The notes below the pieces were generated by a model. That model was not told the DNA's origin. It did no database searches and was given only the letters and a program-made list of their open reading frames with translations. Positions 46,324-55,786 of a stretch of 64,000 nucleotides of DNA are shown piece by piece (the first letter of the stretch is position 1; each line of letters starts with the position of its first letter). Both the position numbers and the translations under genes were made by a program. Source of the stretch: Bacteroidetes bacterium HGW-Bacteroidetes-2 (GTDB lineage: Bacteria > Bacteroidota > Bacteroidia > Flavobacteriales > Flavobacteriaceae); NCBI GenBank assembly GCA_002842575.1, contig PHDJ01000008.1, positions 1-64,000 of the forward strand, given 5' to 3'.

Positions 46324-49176
46324 TTACTCTAATGCAATTTCCTTTTTTTCTGTGTTCCCATTAATGGATACTTCTACGGTATAGTTTCCTTTGGGTAAGT
46401 AATATTTTGTATTTTTTTTCTTTTCGATAACTACTGTTTTGTCTTCCTTAATAAGTGCCGTTTTACCGCTTTCTGAAAGACTCAAATCATAAGTAAAAGA
46501 ATTAAAGCCTTTTTCTACATCTTGTTTTTTGGTAAATAAAACAATCCCTTTATTGCTTTTTATGGAAAGTGTTGCTGCTCCAGGCTTAGAGGTGTAAAAA
46601 CCGACAGAAATTTCCGGTTCAGATGGAACACGCCACTTACTCCAGCTTGTTCCCCAACGACTAGAATGACGCACTTTTTCCATTTCAAATATAACCAGTG
46701 CTTCCTTTAACTTTTGGGGTGTCATTTCCTGTAACATTCCTATGTTTGTTTTGTAAATGGATCGGCCATGAGTTCCTAATACCAAGTCTTTTGCTTCTGC
46801 CTGTATGCGTATGTCATGCACGGCTACATTTGGTAAATTAGCTGAAAATCGCTCCCAACTTTCCCCACGATTAAAAGAAACATAAGCACTGTCGTCAGTT
46901 CCTATATACAAAATGTCTTCATTAGCAGGATCTTCTCTAATAACATTTACAGCTGAAAGGGGAAGGTTTGCTCTTATGTTTTTCCAAGTTTTGCCAAAAT
47001 CGTCACTCTTATATACATAAGGTGCAAAATCATCCCAACGATATCCATTTAAGGTTACGTAAACACGTTCTTTTTCATGTTGTGAAGCAATAACTCGGGA
47101 TACCCATAAATCTTGTGGGAAGGTGTTGGATATGTTTTCCCAATTGCCGCCGCTGTTTTTAGAAATATAAACTAATCCGTCATCACTACCGGTATATAGT
47201 AACCCAAACTGAAAGGGAGATTCACTTATACTCGTTATGGTGCCGTAAGCTACATTTCCCATTTTACCGCCTTTGGTTAAATCGGGCGAAATTGCTTCAT
47301 AATCCTCGCCTTGATTTAAAGAGCGCATAAGTTTATTTCCTCCGTAATATAAGATGTCTTGGTTGTGTTTAGATAACAAAATAGGCGTTTGCCAGTTAAA
47401 TCGATAAGGCGATTCGCCCAAAACATGTTTGGGTTGGATGTAGGTGGTTTTATCGGTTGCTCTGTCTATCCGGAAATAATTGCCAAACTGAAATCCGGTA
47501 TATACTATTTTAGGATTTCGGGTATCTACTTCAATTTGCATACCATCTCCGCCCATTATTATTTTATACGGATAATCGCCTGTGCTTTGCCATTCTACAG
47601 ATGGTTTGTAGTCATTTGGACCAACCCAAACACCATTATCCTGCGCCCCGGCATACACATTATATGGTTTTTGATTGTCCACTTGCAAAGCATATACTTG
47701 CATTACAGGAGTAGAATTGCATTTCAACCAGTTTTCGCCATCGTCAAAGGTGATGTTAACTCCGCCATCATTGCCGTTTATTAGATGTTTCGGATTCTTA
47801 GGGTTTAACCACAAGGCATGGTGGTCCACATGCACGTTATCGGCATCCATAGAAGCAAAGGTTTTTCCGCCATCTTTCGACTTTAAAATGGGAACTCCAA
47901 AAATATAAATGGCTTCGGGATTGTTTTGTTGTACACGAATTTCGCCAAAATAATAGCCATAGGAGTAATAAATATCATCCAGATAATCGTCGTGGGTTTT
48001 TTTCCAAGTTTTTCCACCATCTATAGTTTTGTAAATTTCTGCACCTATTACTGGAGTATCAAACAGCATCGTGTTTGCGTCTTCTAGATATTTAGCTAAA
48101 TCTACAGGTTTTACTGTCCCGCCACTCACCATTTGTTTTACGTTTTCGGCGCGGTATTTTTCCTGAAAATTATTTTCACGTAAAAAACGATTCAGTGTAC
48201 TGTTTTCTATAGCCATAAATTGAGCAACCGTCATGGTTTTAAAATCGTCTTTGGTGAGAATGCCTTCAGCTTTAGACTTTTTATCTGCGGGACGTAAATC
48301 CTGATTGTCTAATAAGGCATATACGGTATTTGCATCATAAACGGCTAAACCAATACGTCCAACTCCTTTTCCTGTGGGAAAACCATTTCCTTCTCCCGAA
48401 ATTTTTGCCCATGTGGCACCGGCATCTGTGCTTTTATAAATTGCCGAGCCTTCGCCACTGCCTTCAAAATGCCAAGCTTTTCTATCTCGCTGCCATGAGG
48501 AGGCATATTGAAGGTTAAAATCATTTGGGTCTGCTTCCAGATCGATGATGCCACTTTCCGCATTTACATATAGTGTTTTGCTCCAACTTTTACCACCGTC
48601 TGAGGTTTTATATATACCTCGCATTTCGTTGGTTGAATATAAATGACCCACGACAGCTACCACAACCTCATCAGGTTTATTAGGATTTATTAGAATACGC
48701 CCAAAATGATGCGCATCTTCTAAACCCATGTTTTGCCAGGTTTTTCCTTTATCGGTTGATTTTAAAATACCAATTCCGGCGTAGGAAGAACGTGAAGAAT
48801 TATTTTCACCCGTGCCTGCCCACAGAATTCCGTTTTTCCAATCTACAGCGATATCGCCTAAGTTTTGCGTGGGGGCAGTGTCCATTAAGGGTGTAAAACT
48901 GGTTCCGTTGTTATTGGTGTACCATAATCCGCCGCTAGCATAAGCTACATAAAATTCAGCAGGATTATCTGGATTTGCATCAATGTTAACTACCCGTCCA
49001 CTCATAACCGAGGGACCAATATTGGTGAACGTAATGTTTTTTACAATGGAATTTTTAGTTAGCTTTTCTTTTTGTTCTAAAGATGCTTTTAATTCAGCAG
49101 CAGTAGTAGCTCCAGGCTGGGAAAAAGAAATAGAAACAAGAAAAAGGAGGAAAATAGTGGAAAAGAGGAATTTCAT
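46324..49176 (-). CDS. Secreted BNR/sortilin-like beta-propeller protein
   Basis: 950 residues with a signal peptide (FLFSTIFLLFLVSISFSQ). Repeated BNR-type motifs mark a large propeller: SxDGGKTW-like strings occur as STDKGKTWQNMG, TSDGGKSWSKTL, STDAGATWAKIS, TIDGGKTWKKTH, SKDGGKTFASM, SKNSGGNWENIS, SDDFGKTWKNI and NRGESWERFS. The fold matches sortilin/VPS10-like and glycosidase-like exo-repeat proteins, but catalytic residues cannot be named. A C-terminal beta domain of about 140 residues follows. No T9SS tail. Probably periplasmic or outer-membrane; function unknown. Confidence 0.85.
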   Translation of the reverse strand: MKFLFSTIFLLFLVSISFSQPGATTAAELKASLEQKEKLTKNSIVKNITFTNIGPSVMSGRVVNIDANPDNPAEFYVAYASGGLWYTNNNGTSFTPLMDTAPTQNLGDIAVDWKNGILWAGTGENNSSRSSYAGIGILKSTDKGKTWQNMGLEDAHHFGRILINPNKPDEVVVAVVGHLYSTNEMRGIYKTSDGGKSWSKTLYVNAESGIIDLEADPNDFNLQYASSWQRDRKAWHFEGSGEGSAIYKSTDAGATWAKISGEGNGFPTGKGVGRIGLAVYDANTVYALLDNQDLRPADKKSKAEGILTKDDFKTMTVAQFMAIENSTLNRFLRENNFQEKYRAENVKQMVSGGTVKPVDLAKYLEDANTMLFDTPVIGAEIYKTIDGGKTWKKTHDDYLDDIYYSYGYYFGEIRVQQNNPEAIYIFGVPILKSKDGGKTFASMDADNVHVDHHALWLNPKNPKHLINGNDGGVNITFDDGENWLKCNSTPVMQVYALQVDNQKPYNVYAGAQDNGVWVGPNDYKPSVEWQSTGDYPYKIIMGGDGMQIEVDTRNPKIVYTGFQFGNYFRIDRATDKTTYIQPKHVLGESPYRFNWQTPILLSKHNQDILYYGGNKLMRSLNQGEDYEAISPDLTKGGKMGNVAYGTITSISESPFQFGLLYTGSDDGLVYISKNSGGNWENISNTFPQDLWVSRVIASQHEKERVYVTLNGYRWDDFAPYVYKSDDFGKTWKNIRANLPLSAVNVIREDPANEDILYIGTDDSAYVSFNRGESWERFSANLPNVAVHDIRIQAEAKDLVLGTHGRSIYKTNIGMLQEMTPQKLKEALVIFEMEKVRHSSRWGTSWSKWRVPSEPEISVGFYTSKPGAATLSIKSNKGIVLFTKKQDVEKGFNSFTYDLSLSESGKTALIKEDKTVVIEKKKNTKYYLPKGNYTVEVSINGNTEKKEIALE

Positions 49177-49355
49177 GGGAGTTCATTTTTAACATGTTGA
49201 AAGTAAATAAAGTTTATGGAGTTTCAAAATATTTATAAAGAGTTTAACTGCTTTTGCCGAGAATTCTTTTAATTTTGAGGTAATTTAAAAGAATTTCTAA
49301 TGAAATGCCCATTAACGGATATATCAAACAAACGGATTTATTCAAAAGGCATTCC

Positions 49356-49379
49356 ACCTGCCTACCGGCATAGGCAGGT
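49356..49379. repeat. GC-rich palindrome between genes
   Basis: ACCTGCCTA, loop CCGGCA, TAGGCAGGT: a perfect 9-bp stem, GC-rich in an AT-rich gap (49177-49410). No T-run. Resembles the dispersed palindromic elements with CCTGCC/GGCAGG cores that I have seen in flavobacterial genomes. Confidence 0.7.
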
Positions 49380-49410
49380 CTGACCATTAAAAAACAAAAA
49401 ATTTGAACAG

Positions 49411-50703
49411 ATGAAATATCACACGATAAACAATGCCCTTTACATCAAAAATCGAAAAAACTTTATGGCGCACATGATCCCTAAAAGTCTTGCTGTTTTT
49501 AATTCAAATGATATATATCCCATTAGCGCAGACAGCACTATGCCATTTCAGCAGCATCGTGACATCTTGTATTTAAGTGGTGTGGATCAAGAAGAAAGTA
49601 TATTGGTGCTTTTTCCTGATGCTCCTGAAAAAAAACATCGCGAAATCCTTTTTCTAAAAGAAACGAATGCGCATATTGCCATTTGGGAAGGTGAAAAACT
49701 AACTAAAGAACGCGCTTTTGAGGTTAGTGGCTTGTCCACCGTTTATTGGTTACAAGATTTTGACAAAGTGTTTTTTGAGCTGATGACACAGGTTGAAACC
49801 ATTTATTTTAACACCAATGAACACTATCGGCAGTCTGTAGAAACGGAAACCCGCGAAGACCGTTTTATAAAAAAAACCAAAGCAAAATTTCCTGCGCATA
49901 ATTGGGCAAAAAGCAATCCTATTTTGCAACGATTACGTAGCGTAAAAGACCCTATTGAGCTTGCTTTACTACAAACTGCCTGTGACATTACTGAAAAAGG
50001 ACTGCGCAGAATATTAAATTTTGTAAAACCCGGCGTGATGGAATACAGTATTGAAGCTGAATTTATGCATGAGTTTTTAAACAACCGATCGCGTGGTTTT
50101 GCCTATACACCAATTGTTGCCAGTGGAAATAATGCAAACGTGCTGCATTATATTGAAAATAACCAAGAATGCAAAGCAGGCGATTTAATTTTGCTGGATG
50201 TAGGTGCTGAATATGCTAATTATTCTAGCGATATGACAAGAACAATTCCAGTTTCTGGAAAATTTACCAAACGGCAAAAAGAAGTATATAATGCGGTTAA
50301 TCGTGTAAAAAAAGAGGCTACCAAAATGTTGGTTCCAGGAGATTTTTGGAAAGAATACCACATGGAAGTTGGAAAACTGATGACCTCAGAATTATTGGGC
50401 TTAGGGCTTATTGACAAAGCGGATGTGAAAAATGAAAATCCGGATTGGCCAGCATATAAAAAATACTTCATGCACGGCACTTCCCACCATTTAGGATTAG
50501 ACACACACGATTACGGCATCCTTTGGGAGCCTTTTAAAGCCAATATGGTTTTTACTGTAGAACCCGGAATTTATATTCCTGAAGAGGGTTTTGGTATCCG
50601 TATAGAAGATGATGTTGTTATACAAGAAAATGGAGAACCTTTTAATTTAATGCGAAATATCCCGATAGAAGCAGACGAAATTGAAGAATTGATGAATAGG
50701 TAG
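49411..50703 (+). CDS. pepP: Aminopeptidase P family metallopeptidase
   Basis: 430 residues with the AMP_N domain (1-about 130, SADSTMPFQQHRDILYLSG) and the pita-bread catalytic domain. Metal ligands are visible: the two Asp in LLDVGAEYANYSSDMTRTIP, His in HGTSHHLGLDTHDYG, Glu in FTVEPGIYIPEEGFG and Glu in RIEDDVV. It removes an N-terminal residue before proline, using two Mn2+ or similar. Cytosolic. Convergent with brnQ. Confidence 0.95.
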   Translation: MKYHTINNALYIKNRKNFMAHMIPKSLAVFNSNDIYPISADSTMPFQQHRDILYLSGVDQEESILVLFPDAPEKKHREILFLKETNAHIAIWEGEKLTKERAFEVSGLSTVYWLQDFDKVFFELMTQVETIYFNTNEHYRQSVETETREDRFIKKTKAKFPAHNWAKSNPILQRLRSVKDPIELALLQTACDITEKGLRRILNFVKPGVMEYSIEAEFMHEFLNNRSRGFAYTPIVASGNNANVLHYIENNQECKAGDLILLDVGAEYANYSSDMTRTIPVSGKFTKRQKEVYNAVNRVKKEATKMLVPGDFWKEYHMEVGKLMTSELLGLGLIDKADVKNENPDWPAYKKYFMHGTSHHLGLDTHDYGILWEPFKANMVFTVEPGIYIPEEGFGIRIEDDVVIQENGEPFNLMRNIPIEADEIEELMNR

Positions 50704-50731
50704 GGTTCCGTACCAGTAATTAGCTATTTAT

Positions 50732-50762
50732 AAAAAACAACTTCTTAAACGGGTTGTTTTTT
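50732..50762. terminator. Bidirectional terminator between pepP and brnQ
   Basis: AAAAAACAAC, 11-base loop, GTTGTTTTTT, with T-runs on both strands. The right arm overlaps the last codons and stop of brnQ (50745). Confidence 0.7.
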
Positions 50763-52019
50763 TCTTTCCAATAGATTTCTTATAAGAAACACAACAGTTG
50801 AAGGTAAAAGCCAACCTAGTTTGTAAATTCCTAATGGCAACCAATCTTGAATTGGGGCAAGTAACTTAATTCCTACTGCAACACCTACATCAGGAATTGT
50901 AAACAATAGCGACGTATAGATTACTGCCTTGAAAGTACTTCGCGATACAAACGCATTGGGAAGTGCATGTAAGAAAATCATAGCAACCGTGATGGGATAT
51001 ATAAGAAGAAGCACCGGAATAGCAATCATTAAAATGGCATTAACATCAAGTTGACCAACCAGAACACCGATGATGCAACACAAAATGACTGTTAATTGAT
51101 ATGCCCTTAGAGAATCATGGAAAAGTTCTTTGATAAAATCTGATGTTCCCGTTATAACCCCCACTGCAGTGGTGAAACACGCCAAAGTAATAAGCACACT
51201 TAAAAACGCTTGACCATAAATCCCTAAAGTTAAAAAAATAATTTTTGAAAGAATTTCTGTTCGTGTGGCATTTTCTTCAAAATTTCCCTGAAGCAACGCA
51301 CCTATATATATCAATCCTACAAAAACAATCAATAAACCAATTGCGGCAACAAAGGATGCTTTTAAAATAAATTTTTTTTTCTCAGCAAAACTCAAATCTT
51401 TTTGCTTTTTTAAAGTAACAATAACTACCGCTCCAGATAACACAGCAGCTATTGCTCCAAAAGTTTGATATCCTTCCAGAATACCAGCAGATAAAGGGTT
51501 TGAGATTTTTGAAAGCGTAAAACTACCCCCAGAAATATAAGAGCCTAAAAATATAACCACCAAAAGAATAATTACAATAAGGGGTGTTGCATATTTGCCA
51601 ATCCAGTCAATTATAATCGAGCGGTTCCACACAAACAATAATACTAAAGCAAAATAAATTGAACTGGTAACCAAGGGGCTTACATCAAAATATGGAATAA
51701 TTGCCAGTTCGTGAGTTACTGCAGCAGTTCGAGGTGTTGGTAATACCACAGCAATGAGATAAACAATAACACAAAACACCAAACTGAACTTTCGTGAAAT
51801 GGGGTTGGCAAAATCCAGCATCGTTCCCTGCAATTTTGCATGTGCATATAATCCTATTAATGGTATTGCAACAGCCGAAATTACAAATCCTAAAGCTACC
51901 CAACCCCATTCAGCACCGGTTTGAAAACCCAGAAATGGAGGTAAAATTAAATCGCCTGCGCCAAAAAACATGGCAAACAAAGCAAAACCGGTTATAAGAA
52001 TTTCTTTCGTTTTATTCAT
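50745..52019 (-). CDS. brnQ: Branched-chain amino acid carrier (BrnQ)
   Basis: 424 residues from the ATG at 52017-52019 (protein starting MNKTKEILITG), chosen because the longer frame adds a tail not found in the family and crosses into the divergent promoter. About 12 membrane helices. Family text includes FAMFFGAGDLILPPFLG and AVVLPTPRTAAVTHELAI. It imports leucine, isoleucine and valine by Na+ or H+ symport. Divergent from the hydrolase gene at 52054, only 34 bp away. Confidence 0.94.
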   Translation of the reverse strand: MNKTKEILITGFALFAMFFGAGDLILPPFLGFQTGAEWGWVALGFVISAVAIPLIGLYAHAKLQGTMLDFANPISRKFSLVFCVIVYLIAVVLPTPRTAAVTHELAIIPYFDVSPLVTSSIYFALVLLFVWNRSIIIDWIGKYATPLIVIILLVVIFLGSYISGGSFTLSKISNPLSAGILEGYQTFGAIAAVLSGAVVIVTLKKQKDLSFAEKKKFILKASFVAAIGLLIVFVGLIYIGALLQGNFEENATRTEILSKIIFLTLGIYGQAFLSVLITLACFTTAVGVITGTSDFIKELFHDSLRAYQLTVILCCIIGVLVGQLDVNAILMIAIPVLLLIYPITVAMIFLHALPNAFVSRSTFKAVIYTSLLFTIPDVGVAVGIKLLAPIQDWLPLGIYKLGWLLPSTVVFLIRNLLERKKQPV

Positions 52020-52028
52020 CTGTTCAAT

Positions 52029-52036
52029 TACCTTTG
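52029..52036 (+). promoter_or_regulatory. Likely -7 box of the hydrolase gene
   Basis: TACCTTTG fits TAnnTTTG, 17 bases before the ATG at 52054, within the 34-bp gap shared with brnQ. No -33 TTG at normal spacing. Confidence 0.45.
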
Positions 52037-52053
52037 CAATATAGAATTTAGTT

Positions 52054-52824
52054 ATGATATTTAAATTTAAAGAATCCAAAATATTTTATACAATCCAAGG
52101 TAGCGGTAATGCAGTAGTTTTACTTCATGGTTTTCTTGAAAACGCATCTATGTGGGATTTTTTTTTGCCTACTTTAATAAAAAACCACCTCGTGATTACT
52201 ATCGATTTATTGGGTCATGGAAAAACCGATTCCTTAGGCTATGTACATACTATGGAATTAATGGCTGAAATGGTACAAGAAATTATTTCCAAAGAAAAAA
52301 TCAATAAAGCAACATTTATAGGACATTCTATGGGCGGCTATGTAGCCTTGGCTTTCGCCGAAAAATACCCAGAAAGAATGAATGCTTTAGTACTTTTAAA
52401 TTCAACTTCCGAAGCCGATTCAACCGAAAAAAAAGAAAATAGAGACAGAGCCATTCAGTTAGTAAAACAAAACAAAAAAGGATTTCTTAGCATGGCCATA
52501 AGCAATCTTTTTGCAGAACAAAATAGGTTAATTTATAAAAAAGAAATCCATCAACTAAAAAAAGAAGCACTTGAATTCCCCATACAAGGCATTGTAGCCA
52601 CTTTAGAAGGAATGAAAATAAGAAAAGACAGAACCTCCATTTTGAAAAACCTACTAATACCTAAATATATAATTACTGGAATTCAAGATCCAATAATGCC
52701 CTTTTTGCAGCAAAAAAAATTAACCAAGAAATGTGGTTGTAGCTTTATAGAATTAAGCGGAGGTCATATGAGTACCATCGAAAATAAGGAGGAAATGTTA
52801 AATTTTGTGCATTTCATCGAATAA
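52054..52824 (+). CDS. Alpha/beta hydrolase
   Basis: 256 residues. Oxyanion LLHGFLEN (23-30), nucleophile elbow GHSMGG with Ser92, likely Asp in GIQDPIMPF (about 210-218) and His in SGGHMSTIEN near the C-terminus. A general esterase/lyase-like hydrolase of the cytosol; substrate not predictable. The C-terminal CGCSF text is unusual but does not change the family. Confidence 0.9.
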   Translation: MIFKFKESKIFYTIQGSGNAVVLLHGFLENASMWDFFLPTLIKNHLVITIDLLGHGKTDSLGYVHTMELMAEMVQEIISKEKINKATFIGHSMGGYVALAFAEKYPERMNALVLLNSTSEADSTEKKENRDRAIQLVKQNKKGFLSMAISNLFAEQNRLIYKKEIHQLKKEALEFPIQGIVATLEGMKIRKDRTSILKNLLIPKYIITGIQDPIMPFLQQKKLTKKCGCSFIELSGGHMSTIENKEEMLNFVHFIE

Positions 52825-52866
52825 TCAATGTATTTTATCGAACTTATTGTATTTTAGATTAGGTTT

Positions 52867-53148
52867 ATGTTAAGTAATTTAAAAACCCGACTTATGCCAA
52901 ATGCTACCCCTAAAGCAACCTCACCCATCGGAAAAATCGTGTGCTCTACCTTTGGGCACAGGTTTATAGAAACCCAAAAAATCACCAATAACATTTCAGA
53001 ATACCGCTGCACCTGTTGTGGTGATGAAGTATCAGAAAGTTTAAATGGGAATTTACAACCGCTCACTCCAAAAATAAAAGACATTAATTCTTGTTTGTCT
53101 TCTTTTTTTGAAAAAAAAACGAGAAGGGTTTATTCAGAAGTTTCTTGA
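52867..53148 (+). CDS. Small Cys-rich protein, possible metal-binding
   Basis: 93 residues, unnamed. The N-terminus LSNLKTRLMPNATPKATSPI is followed by IVCSTFGHRF and SEYRCTCCGDEVSESLNGNL, so Cys26, His31 and the C48-x-C50-C51 group could bind zinc or iron. No signal peptide. I think it is real because the text matches a small conserved flavobacterial protein I recognise by pattern, and it starts with an ATG 42 bp after the hydrolase. Its last 19 bp overlap thiL on the other strand, tail to tail. Confidence 0.6.
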   Translation: MLSNLKTRLMPNATPKATSPIGKIVCSTFGHRFIETQKITNNISEYRCTCCGDEVSESLNGNLQPLTPKIKDINSCLSSFFEKKTRRVYSEVS

Positions 53149-54185
53149 AACGAATTCCAGCCTCTTGCAATTATTGGAATCTTTGTATTTGCTCTGGTAA
53201 TTAGGTGAATACCTTCAGTTACATTAGTTATATGACCAATAACCGACAAATGAGGGTTTGCTTTAATTTTCGAAAAATCATTCACTGAAATTGTAAATAA
53301 CAATTCATAATCTTCTCCACCGCTTAAGGCAATGGTTGTGCTATCCATATTAAATTCTTCGCAAGCTGAAATTACTTGTGGGTCTAGTGGAATTTTATCT
53401 TCATAGATGTTACATCCCACTTTGGAGCTTTTGCATAAATGAAGTATTTCAGAAGAAAGGCCATCACTTATATCTATCATGGAAGTAGGCTTTACATCTA
53501 GATCACTTAAAAGTTTTTTGACGTCTTTTCTGGCTTCGGGTTTAAGCTGCCGCTCAATGAGGTAGGTGTATGGCTCTAAATCGGGTTGGTTATTCGGATT
53601 TACTTTAAAAACTTGTTTTTCTCTTTCTAAAACCTGAAGCCCTAAATACGCCGCTCCTAAATCACCAGTTACCACTAACAAATCGGTTTCTTTTGCACCA
53701 CTTCTGTAAACTAATTCTTCTTCTTTAGAATAGCCTATAGCAGTAATGCTTATTACCAAACCTCTTGTAGAAGAAGTCGTATCGCCCCCAACTACATCTA
53801 TGGCATATGTTTTTGCTGCGGTTTTTATTCCGGCATATAACGCTTCAACAGCTTCCAGAGGAAATCGGTTAGAAATAGCGATGGATACTGTTATTTGTTT
53901 TGCCACAGCATTCATTGCATATACATCCGAAAGATTCACCACAACTGCTTTGTAGCCTAAATGCTTTAATGGCATGTAACTCAAATCAAAATGAACACCT
54001 TCTATAAGTAAATCTGTGGTGATAACCATGTGTTGGTCTTTTTCAAAAATAACAGCCGCATCATCGCCCACACCCATTTTTGTAGAGGTATGTTTTATAT
54101 CAAAATCTTTGGTTAAATGGTCTATTAACCCAAATTCTCCCAAAGAAGAAATATCTGTTCTTGCGCCTTCGTTTTCTTTAAACAT
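53130..54185 (-). CDS. thiL: Thiamine-monophosphate kinase
   Basis: 351 residues, an AIR-synthase-like fold. Conserved are GEFGLIDHLTKDF (start), GVGDDAAVI, the VVGGDTTSST Mg-binding loop, and TSMIDISDGLSSEIL and LSGGEDYELLFTI toward the end. It phosphorylates thiamine monophosphate to thiamine pyrophosphate. Overlaps the small gene at 53148 by 19 bp. A -7 box (TAAATTTG on the minus strand, 54206-54213) lies 20 bases upstream of its ATG. Confidence 0.96.
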   Translation of the reverse strand: MFKENEGARTDISSLGEFGLIDHLTKDFDIKHTSTKMGVGDDAAVIFEKDQHMVITTDLLIEGVHFDLSYMPLKHLGYKAVVVNLSDVYAMNAVAKQITVSIAISNRFPLEAVEALYAGIKTAAKTYAIDVVGGDTTSSTRGLVISITAIGYSKEEELVYRSGAKETDLLVVTGDLGAAYLGLQVLEREKQVFKVNPNNQPDLEPYTYLIERQLKPEARKDVKKLLSDLDVKPTSMIDISDGLSSEILHLCKSSKVGCNIYEDKIPLDPQVISACEEFNMDSTTIALSGGEDYELLFTISVNDFSKIKANPHLSVIGHITNVTEGIHLITRANTKIPIIARGWNSFQETSE

Positions 54186-54205
54186 CTAATTAATAAATTT
54201 GAATG

Positions 54206-54213
54206 CAAATTTA
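54206..54213 (-). promoter_or_regulatory. Likely thiL -7 box
   Basis: Minus-strand TAAATTTG fits TAnnTTTG. No -33 TTG at normal spacing. Confidence 0.45.
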
Positions 54214-54371
54214 GGGGAATTTTCTAGAACCATTTTGTAGTTTGAACATGGCAATAGTTAAATTAATACTAAAATAGTATGGAATAAATTTATTTTAACA
54301 GTGTAAAATTAAAAATAAGAAGGAAAAATTGTAGTATTGTTGCCTAAAATAATAAAAAATAGTAAACCATC

Positions 54372-55784
54372 ATGAAGTCAAAGCTACTCTCCATTTTAAC
54401 TTTAATTGCCTTTTCTGCTATTGCTCAAACACCATGTGTTAATGGATTTGCAGGTTCTTTTCCTTGCAATGGTTATGATTTACAAGCACATTTTAATTTA
54501 AACTTTTTAAATGCTAGCGAAGGCAATGATTCCTGGGGTTGGACTGACCCTGATGACGGTAAAGAATACGCCCTCATTGGGCTAAACAACGGCACTGCTT
54601 TTATTGATATTTCTGACCCTATAAATCCTGTTTACCTAGGAAAACTGCCCACACAAACCTCTAATAGCTCTTGGAGAGATATAAAAGTGTATTCTAATTA
54701 TGCCTTTATTGTTAGTGAGGCTGGAGGTCATGGAATGCAAATTTTTGATTTAACAAGATTACGAAATGTTCCAAATCCACCAGCAACTTTTACTAATGAT
54801 GCACATTATAGCGGTTTTGGTAACGCCCATAATATTGTTATTAATGAGTTGAGTGGTTATGCTTATGCAGTAGGAACAAATACCTTTAGCGGAGGCCCAC
54901 ATATTGTAGATATCCAAAATCCTTTAAACCCGGTATTTGTTTCAGGATATTCTGCCGATAATTACTCTCACGATGCTCAAGTGGTTACGTATAGCGGTCC
55001 AGATGCAGATCACGTTGGTCAAGAAATATATATTGGAAGTAATGAAAATGAAATAGTTATTCTAAATGTTACAGATCGTGCTAACCCAATATTTATAAGT
55101 AGTCTTGGCTATTCTAATATAGGTTACACACACCAAGGATGGTTTACAGAAGACCAACGCTATTTTTTATTAGGGGATGAACTAGACGAAACTTCCTTTG
55201 GATTTAACACCAGAACAATAATATTTAACTTTGAAGACCTTGACAATCCTTTCCACCACTTTGATTATACTGGAGTAACTCCTGCCATTGACCATAATGG
55301 ATATGTAAAGGGCAACAAATATTTTCAAGCCAATTACAGAGCGGGTCTTCGTGTTATGGACATTTCTGATATTGATAACGGCAATGTAACCCAAGAAGGG
55401 TTTTTTGATACCTATCCCGCTAACAATAACGCAAATTTTAATGGCGCTTGGAATGTATATCCTTATTTTGCCAGCGGAAACATAGTAATTAGTGATATCG
55501 ATAGAGGATTTTTCTTAGTAAAAGACCCAAATTTTTTAGCTACCCCCGAGTTTCAAGAAGACAATTTCACTTTTTTCCCAAACCCAGCTGAAAATTTTCT
55601 TACCATCTCTTCAAAAAACAAAACCATTTTTTCGATTATTTTGTATAATACTTTAGGGCAAGAAGTGATGGCTATAAACAATCCTAACACACTTTCTAGA
55701 ACCATAAACATTTCAACCCTTTCTAAAGGAATGTATTATGTAAATATAAATGGAAATACGTCTAAAAAACTCATAAAAAGATAG
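54372..55784 (+). CDS. LVIVD/choice-of-anchor-B protein with T9SS tail
   Basis: 470 residues. Signal peptide (LLSILTLIAFSAIAQ), then an LVIVD-type propeller in which several strands read like FIDISDPINPVYLGKL, IVDIQNPLNPVFVSGY, ILNVTDRANPIFISSL and RVMDISDIDNGN. The C-terminus is a type A T9SS sorting domain (FTFFPNPAENFLTIS ... LSKGMYYVNINGNTSKKLIKR), so it is exported across the outer membrane. First gene of a tight four-gene run with MbnP and MbnH-like genes; the next gene is 2 bp away. Confidence 0.88.
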   Translation: MKSKLLSILTLIAFSAIAQTPCVNGFAGSFPCNGYDLQAHFNLNFLNASEGNDSWGWTDPDDGKEYALIGLNNGTAFIDISDPINPVYLGKLPTQTSNSSWRDIKVYSNYAFIVSEAGGHGMQIFDLTRLRNVPNPPATFTNDAHYSGFGNAHNIVINELSGYAYAVGTNTFSGGPHIVDIQNPLNPVFVSGYSADNYSHDAQVVTYSGPDADHVGQEIYIGSNENEIVILNVTDRANPIFISSLGYSNIGYTHQGWFTEDQRYFLLGDELDETSFGFNTRTIIFNFEDLDNPFHHFDYTGVTPAIDHNGYVKGNKYFQANYRAGLRVMDISDIDNGNVTQEGFFDTYPANNNANFNGAWNVYPYFASGNIVISDIDRGFFLVKDPNFLATPEFQEDNFTFFPNPAENFLTISSKNKTIFSIILYNTLGQEVMAINNPNTLSRTINISTLSKGMYYVNINGNTSKKLIKR

Positions 55785-55786
55785 TA

